Of a stretch of 64,000 bases of DNA, positions 60,924-64,000 are shown one piece after another. Numbering within the stretch: position 1 is the first letter of the stretch; every line of letters starts with the position of its first letter. The DNA lies in NCBI GenBank assembly GCA_963745915.1, contig CAVUZA010000002.1, positions 1,302,001 to 1,366,000 of the forward strand, given 5' to 3'. The notes under the pieces are model-generated. The model saw nothing but the letters and a program-made list of their open reading frames with translations. It was not told where the DNA came from and did no database searches. This stretch comes from VRUE01 sp963745915 (lineage in GTDB: Bacteria; Actinomycetota; Thermoleophilia; Solirubrobacterales; 70-9). The translations under genes were made by a program, and so were the position numbers.

Positions 60924-61154
60924 ATGGAGCAGGCAAGGACCAAGTGGAACGACGACCGCCTCGACCACCTCTCGGGCCAGGTCGACTCCCTGCGCCACCA
61001 CATGGACGAGCGCTTCGAACGTCAGGAAGCGCGCATGGACGCCAAGTTCGCCGCTCTCGACGCCAAGTTCGACGCTCTGCAGCGAACGATGATCCTGACG
61101 CTCGCGGGCATCGTCGCCTCGCTCGGCAGCGTCCTGCTCGCGGCCCAGCTCTGA
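60924..61154 (+). CDS. Small coiled-coil protein with C-terminal membrane helix
   Basis: A 76-residue paralog of the 51282 protein: WNDDRLDHLSGQVDSLRHHM, heptads with an AxxxxxLDAKFDALQRTM stretch, and a C-terminal membrane helix ILTLAGIVASLGSVLLAAQL. A TAGTCT box nine bases before the ATG points to a leaderless mRNA. Function unknown. Confidence 0.65.
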   Translation: MEQARTKWNDDRLDHLSGQVDSLRHHMDERFERQEARMDAKFAALDAKFDALQRTMILTLAGIVASLGSVLLAAQL

Positions 61155-61156
61155 GC

Positions 61157-62050
61157 TCAGGCCGGAACCGCGAGGCGCTGCTCGACCGGCTTGGTCGAGG
61201 CGATGTGCTTCTTCATGCCGAGCTGCTTGGGCTCGGCGCCGAGCGCCAGGGCGACCAGCTGGGGGAGGTGTAGGACCGGCAGGCCGAGGTCGCGGTTGAC
61301 CACCTTGGCCGCCTCGGGCTGCTGCATGTCGAGGTTGAGATGGCAGAGCGGGCAGGGCGTGACCAGGCAGTCGGCGCCGGCGTCGATCGCGTCGCCGACG
61401 TGGGTGCCGGCCTGGCGCAGCGAGGTCTCGCGGTTCATCGTGATCACCGGGAAGCCGCAGCACTTGCGCGCCCCGTCGTACTCGACCACTTCGCCGCCGA
61501 GGGTCTCGATCACCCGCTCCAGGTAGACGTCGCGGTCGGGGAACTCGTCGTAGCCGAGCCGCTCCTTGGGCCGCACCACGTAGCAGCCGTAGAAGGGGCC
61601 GACGCGCAGGCCGCTGAGCGGGCGCGTCACCTTCTCGGCGAGGCGGTCGAGGCCGTAGTCCTCGACCAGCAGCCAGAGGAAGTTCTTGTTGGTGAAGCCG
61701 TCCTTGCCCTTCTCGTAGGCGAGGCCCTGGCCGCTCAGCACCTCGTTGATGTGGGCCCGGTAGGCGGAGTCGGCGTCGAGCCGCTGCTGGCACTCCGACT
61801 GGGCGCCCTGGCAGGTCGAGCAGATGTTCATCATCGCCAGCCCGGTCTGCTGGGCGAGGGCGAAGGTGCGGGCGTTCAGCGTGTCGGCCAGCTCCTGGTT
61901 GTGCTCGGCGATGATCCCGGCGCCGCAGCAGTTGGCGCGGTCGAGTTCGACCAGCTCGATCCCGAGCTGCTCGGCGGCGATCGCCATCGAGCCGTGCAGC
62001 TCGGTGGTGAAGCCGCGCGACACGCATCCTGGCCAGTAGGCGAGCTTCAT
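61157..62050 (-). CDS. HdrB-like CCG-domain subunit of succinate dehydrogenase
   Basis: A 297-residue protein with two CCG cysteine-rich domains (ANCCGAGIIAEH...CSTCQG; KCCGFPVITM...PCPLCHLNL), as in HdrB and the SdhE-type subunit of non-classical succinate:quinone reductases. It would carry a noncubane 4Fe-4S cluster and replace the usual membrane anchor. Its ATG overlaps the sdhB stop. Order sdhA-sdhB-this gene supports a three-subunit non-classical complex. Confidence 0.85.
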   Translation of the reverse strand: MKLAYWPGCVSRGFTTELHGSMAIAAEQLGIELVELDRANCCGAGIIAEHNQELADTLNARTFALAQQTGLAMMNICSTCQGAQSECQQRLDADSAYRAHINEVLSGQGLAYEKGKDGFTNKNFLWLLVEDYGLDRLAEKVTRPLSGLRVGPFYGCYVVRPKERLGYDEFPDRDVYLERVIETLGGEVVEYDGARKCCGFPVITMNRETSLRQAGTHVGDAIDAGADCLVTPCPLCHLNLDMQQPEAAKVVNRDLGLPVLHLPQLVALALGAEPKQLGMKKHIASTKPVEQRLAVPA

Positions 62051-63217
62051 ACCTTCTCCTCCGTCTCGGTCTCGTCGGGCTCGGGCTCGACGTCGTCCTC
62101 GCCCGTGATGTAGAGGTTGAGTTCCTCGCGGTGCTCCTCGGCGTGGGCGTAGATCGCCTTCACCTCGTCCTGGGCGCCGCCGGGCAGCTTCGGGTGAACG
62201 CCGGGGATCACCTTCGCCGGCGAGCGGGCCTTGCCGGACCTGATCGCGCGCAGGACCGTCGGCAGCGACTCGACCAGGCCCTTGATCGCGGCCTTCGTCG
62301 GTTTCAGCTTGCCCTTGATGCCGGGCGCGTAGGACTCCTGCACCAGCAGCGCCTCGTCGTTGGTGCCCTTCTTCTCGATCATCTTGACGAAGGCGTTGAC
62401 GTGGTTCTCGCCGTTGTTGACGTCGGGGACCTCGTGCTCGCCGGCTTTGCGGCGCAGGCGCATGATCTGGTCCATCGGCGCCACGCCCTTGGGGCAGGCG
62501 TCGACGCAGGCTGAAGCAGTGGGTGCAGTCGTAGATCCCGTGCGGGTCGTTGGCCAGGTCGTGCAGCCGCTCGGTGGTCTCGGCGTCGCGCGGGTCGCCG
62601 ACGAAGCGGTAGGCCTTGGCCAGCGCCGCCGGGCCGATGAAGTCCGGGTCGGCTTCCATCGAGAGGCAGGAGGAGACGCAGGCGCCGCACTGGATGCAGG
62701 CCATCGACTGGGTGATGTCGATCATCGACTCGGGCTCGACCACGTACTCGCGCTCGGGCGCCTCGCCGTGCGGCAGCAGCCAGGGGGTGACGCGGCGGAT
62801 CTTGGTCCAGTGGGTCGACTCCATGTCGGTGATCAGGTCCTTGATCACCGGCATGTTGCCCATCGGTTCGACCACGATCGGGGTGGACGTGCCGTCCCCC
62901 GGGTGCCCGTTATGACCTCCCTGGGACGGCACGTCTGGGGAGACGGAGGCTTTCTTCTCGGCCAGCTCCTGGGCCTCGCCGATCTGGGTCTTGCAGCCGA
63001 GGCCGGACTGGCCGTTGATCTTCATCCCGCAGGAGCCGCAGATCGCCGCCCGGCAGGAGCAGCGCACCGAGAGCGAGCCGTCGTCGCGGTCCCTGGCCTG
63101 CAGCAGGCCGTCGAGGACCGAGAGCGAGGGGTCGAGGTCGACGTCGAACTGCTCCCAGTAGGGACCCTCGCCACTCTCGGGCTGGTACCGGCGGACTTTC
63201 AGCGTGTAGTTGGCCAT
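62047..63217 (-). CDS. sdhB: Succinate dehydrogenase/fumarate reductase iron-sulfur subunit (frameshifted, palindrome inside)
   Basis: The restored protein is about 389 residues. The 2Fe-2S ligands are in RCSCRAAICGSCGMKINGQS; the other clusters are in ACIQCGACVSSCL and DCTHCFS..CVDACPKG. A +1 shift near 62510 falls between the last two cysteine groups; the other frame continues CVDACPKGVAPMDQIM. The loop after CKTQIGEAQELAEKK is enlarged by residues PDVPSQGGHNGHPGDGTS encoded by the palindrome at 62886-62935, read in frame. It receives electrons from sdhA and passes them toward the quinone via the HdrB-like subunit. An Ala/Glu-rich C-terminal extension follows. Confidence 0.85.
62886..62935. 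repeat. Palindromic element, family 3 copy B, in frame inside sdhB
   Basis: GACGTGCCGTCCC (62886-62898) and GGGACGGCACGTC (62923-62935) form a perfect 13-bp outer stem as at 41629. The interior has diverged. It encodes about 17 Gly/Pro/Ser-rich residues in an SdhB surface loop. Confidence 0.88.
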
Positions 63218-63227
63218 CGGCGTCCTC

Positions 63228-64000
63228 TCAGTACTTTCGCTCTTCCGGTTCCCACTGGGTGATCGTCACCTCTGAGTATGAGATCTCCGGACCGTCGTCG
63301 CCCAGCTGCAGGTCGATGTGCTTGAGCCACTCCTCGTCGTTGCGCTCGGGGAAGTCGGTCCTGTACTGGGCGCCGCGGCTCTCCTTGCGCTCCAGCGCGG
63401 CGACGCAGGTCGCCTCGGCGTTGTCGAGCATGTAGCCGAGCTCGATCGCGCCGAGCAGGTCCTGGTTGAAGACCGAGCCCTTGTCGTCGACGTAGGCGCT
63501 CTCGGCCTCGCCCTTCAGCCGCCGCACGGTCTCCAGCGCCTCGGCGATCCCGGCCTCGTCGCGGAAGACGGCGACCTTGGCGTCCATGATCTCGCCCAGC
63601 TCGCGCTTGATCTCCGAGACGCGGCGGCCCGAGCCCTTCTCGCGGGCGAGGATCGCGTCGACCTGGGCCTGCTCGCCCTCGAGCACCGAGCGCGAGGGCC
63701 GCGAGCCCTCGATCCGCTTGGCGCGGGCGGCAGCGTCGGCGCCGGAGCGGCGGCCGAAGATCAGCGTGTCGAGCAGCGAGTTGGCGCCCAGCCGGTTGCC
63801 GCCGTGGACCGAGACGCAGGCGGTCTCGCCGGCGGCGTAGAGGCCGGGGATCTCGGTGCGGCCGTCGACGTCGGTCTTGACGCCGCCCATCGTGTAGTGG
63901 TTGCCGGGCTTGATCCGGATCGGTTCGCGGGTGATGTCGACGCCGGCGAAGTCGCGGCCGACGAGGACGATCTCGCGCAGCGCCTCGTGTACGCGCTTCT
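63228..64000 (-). CDS. sdhA: Succinate dehydrogenase/fumarate reductase flavoprotein subunit (partial)
   Basis: The C-terminal ~257 residues; the rest lies beyond the window. The FAD-protein active-site region is visible (KPGNHYTMGGVKTD; PGLYAAGETACVSVHGGNRL; ANSLLDTLIFGRRSG), as is the helical C-terminal domain (RGAQYRTDFPERNDEEWLKH). It oxidises succinate to fumarate. The stop is ten bases before the sdhB start, so the genes form an operon. Confidence 0.93.
   Translation of the reverse strand, partial: KRVHEALREIVLVGRDFAGVDITREPIRIKPGNHYTMGGVKTDVDGRTEIPGLYAAGETACVSVHGGNRLGANSLLDTLIFGRRSGADAAARAKRIEGSRPSRSVLEGEQAQVDAILAREKGSGRRVSEIKRELGEIMDAKVAVFRDEAGIAEALETVRRLKGEAESAYVDDKGSVFNQDLLGAIELGYMLDNAEATCVAALERKESRGAQYRTDFPERNDEEWLKHIDLQLGDDGPEISYSEVTITQWEPEERKY

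Overview
The window is high-GC, densely coded actinobacterial DNA. It most likely comes from Thermoleophilia/Solirubrobacterales. This is inferred from the collagen-like surface proteins with a short basic N-terminal anchor, the lysC-asd pair, FolE2, the MMPL exporters, the many TetR regulators, and start codons sitting 6-10 bases after a TAnnnT box. No species was identified, and nothing here was checked against a database.

Layout. 0-12 kb is mostly core genes: an RRE-E1 (ThiF-like) protein, two related winged-helix regulators, a family 5 uracil-DNA glycosylase, a ferritin-like lipoprotein, an MMPL transporter, pgsA, folE2, a principal-type sigma factor, a deazaflavin-dependent nitroreductase, tRNA-Tyr and an SDR enzyme. 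12-18 kb is a defence or toxin-antitoxin-like stretch: AbiEi-like/Fic fusion, MerR, a ribbon-helix-helix protein, a DUF4258/DUF2283-like pair, an ATPase-nuclease, a headless TetR and VapBC. 18-27 kb and 41.8-51.2 kb are two copies of a three-gene surface locus (collagen-like protein, giant propeller protein, secreted DUF11-like protein), preceded by the same 84-nt structured leader. 27-41 kb between them holds HipBA, ATPase-nucleases, secreted and membrane proteins and a four-gene TetR cluster. 51-64 kb has a nucleotidyltransferase pair, a PadR-MMPL operon, lysC-asd, another ATPase-nuclease, an ion transporter with a CBS protein, and sdhA-sdhB-hdrB-like.

Running through this are short perfect or near-perfect palindromic elements (about 36-55 bp) in several families. 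Each family has a conserved outer stem and a variable inner stem. They sit at gene ends, inside coding sequence (in frame in sdhB), and in the middle of one TetR gene, where removing exactly 49 bp restores the reading frame. These elements and the duplicated leader-surface locus are the most interesting content.

Several genes (about 22.8, 26.2, 26.3, 27.8, 28.1, 45.8, 50.5 and 62.5 kb, and densely at 28.7-30 kb) carry single-base frameshifts at GC-rich runs, while the protein sequence stays coherent across the break. Most are probably assembly indels, so those genes are described as single loci.
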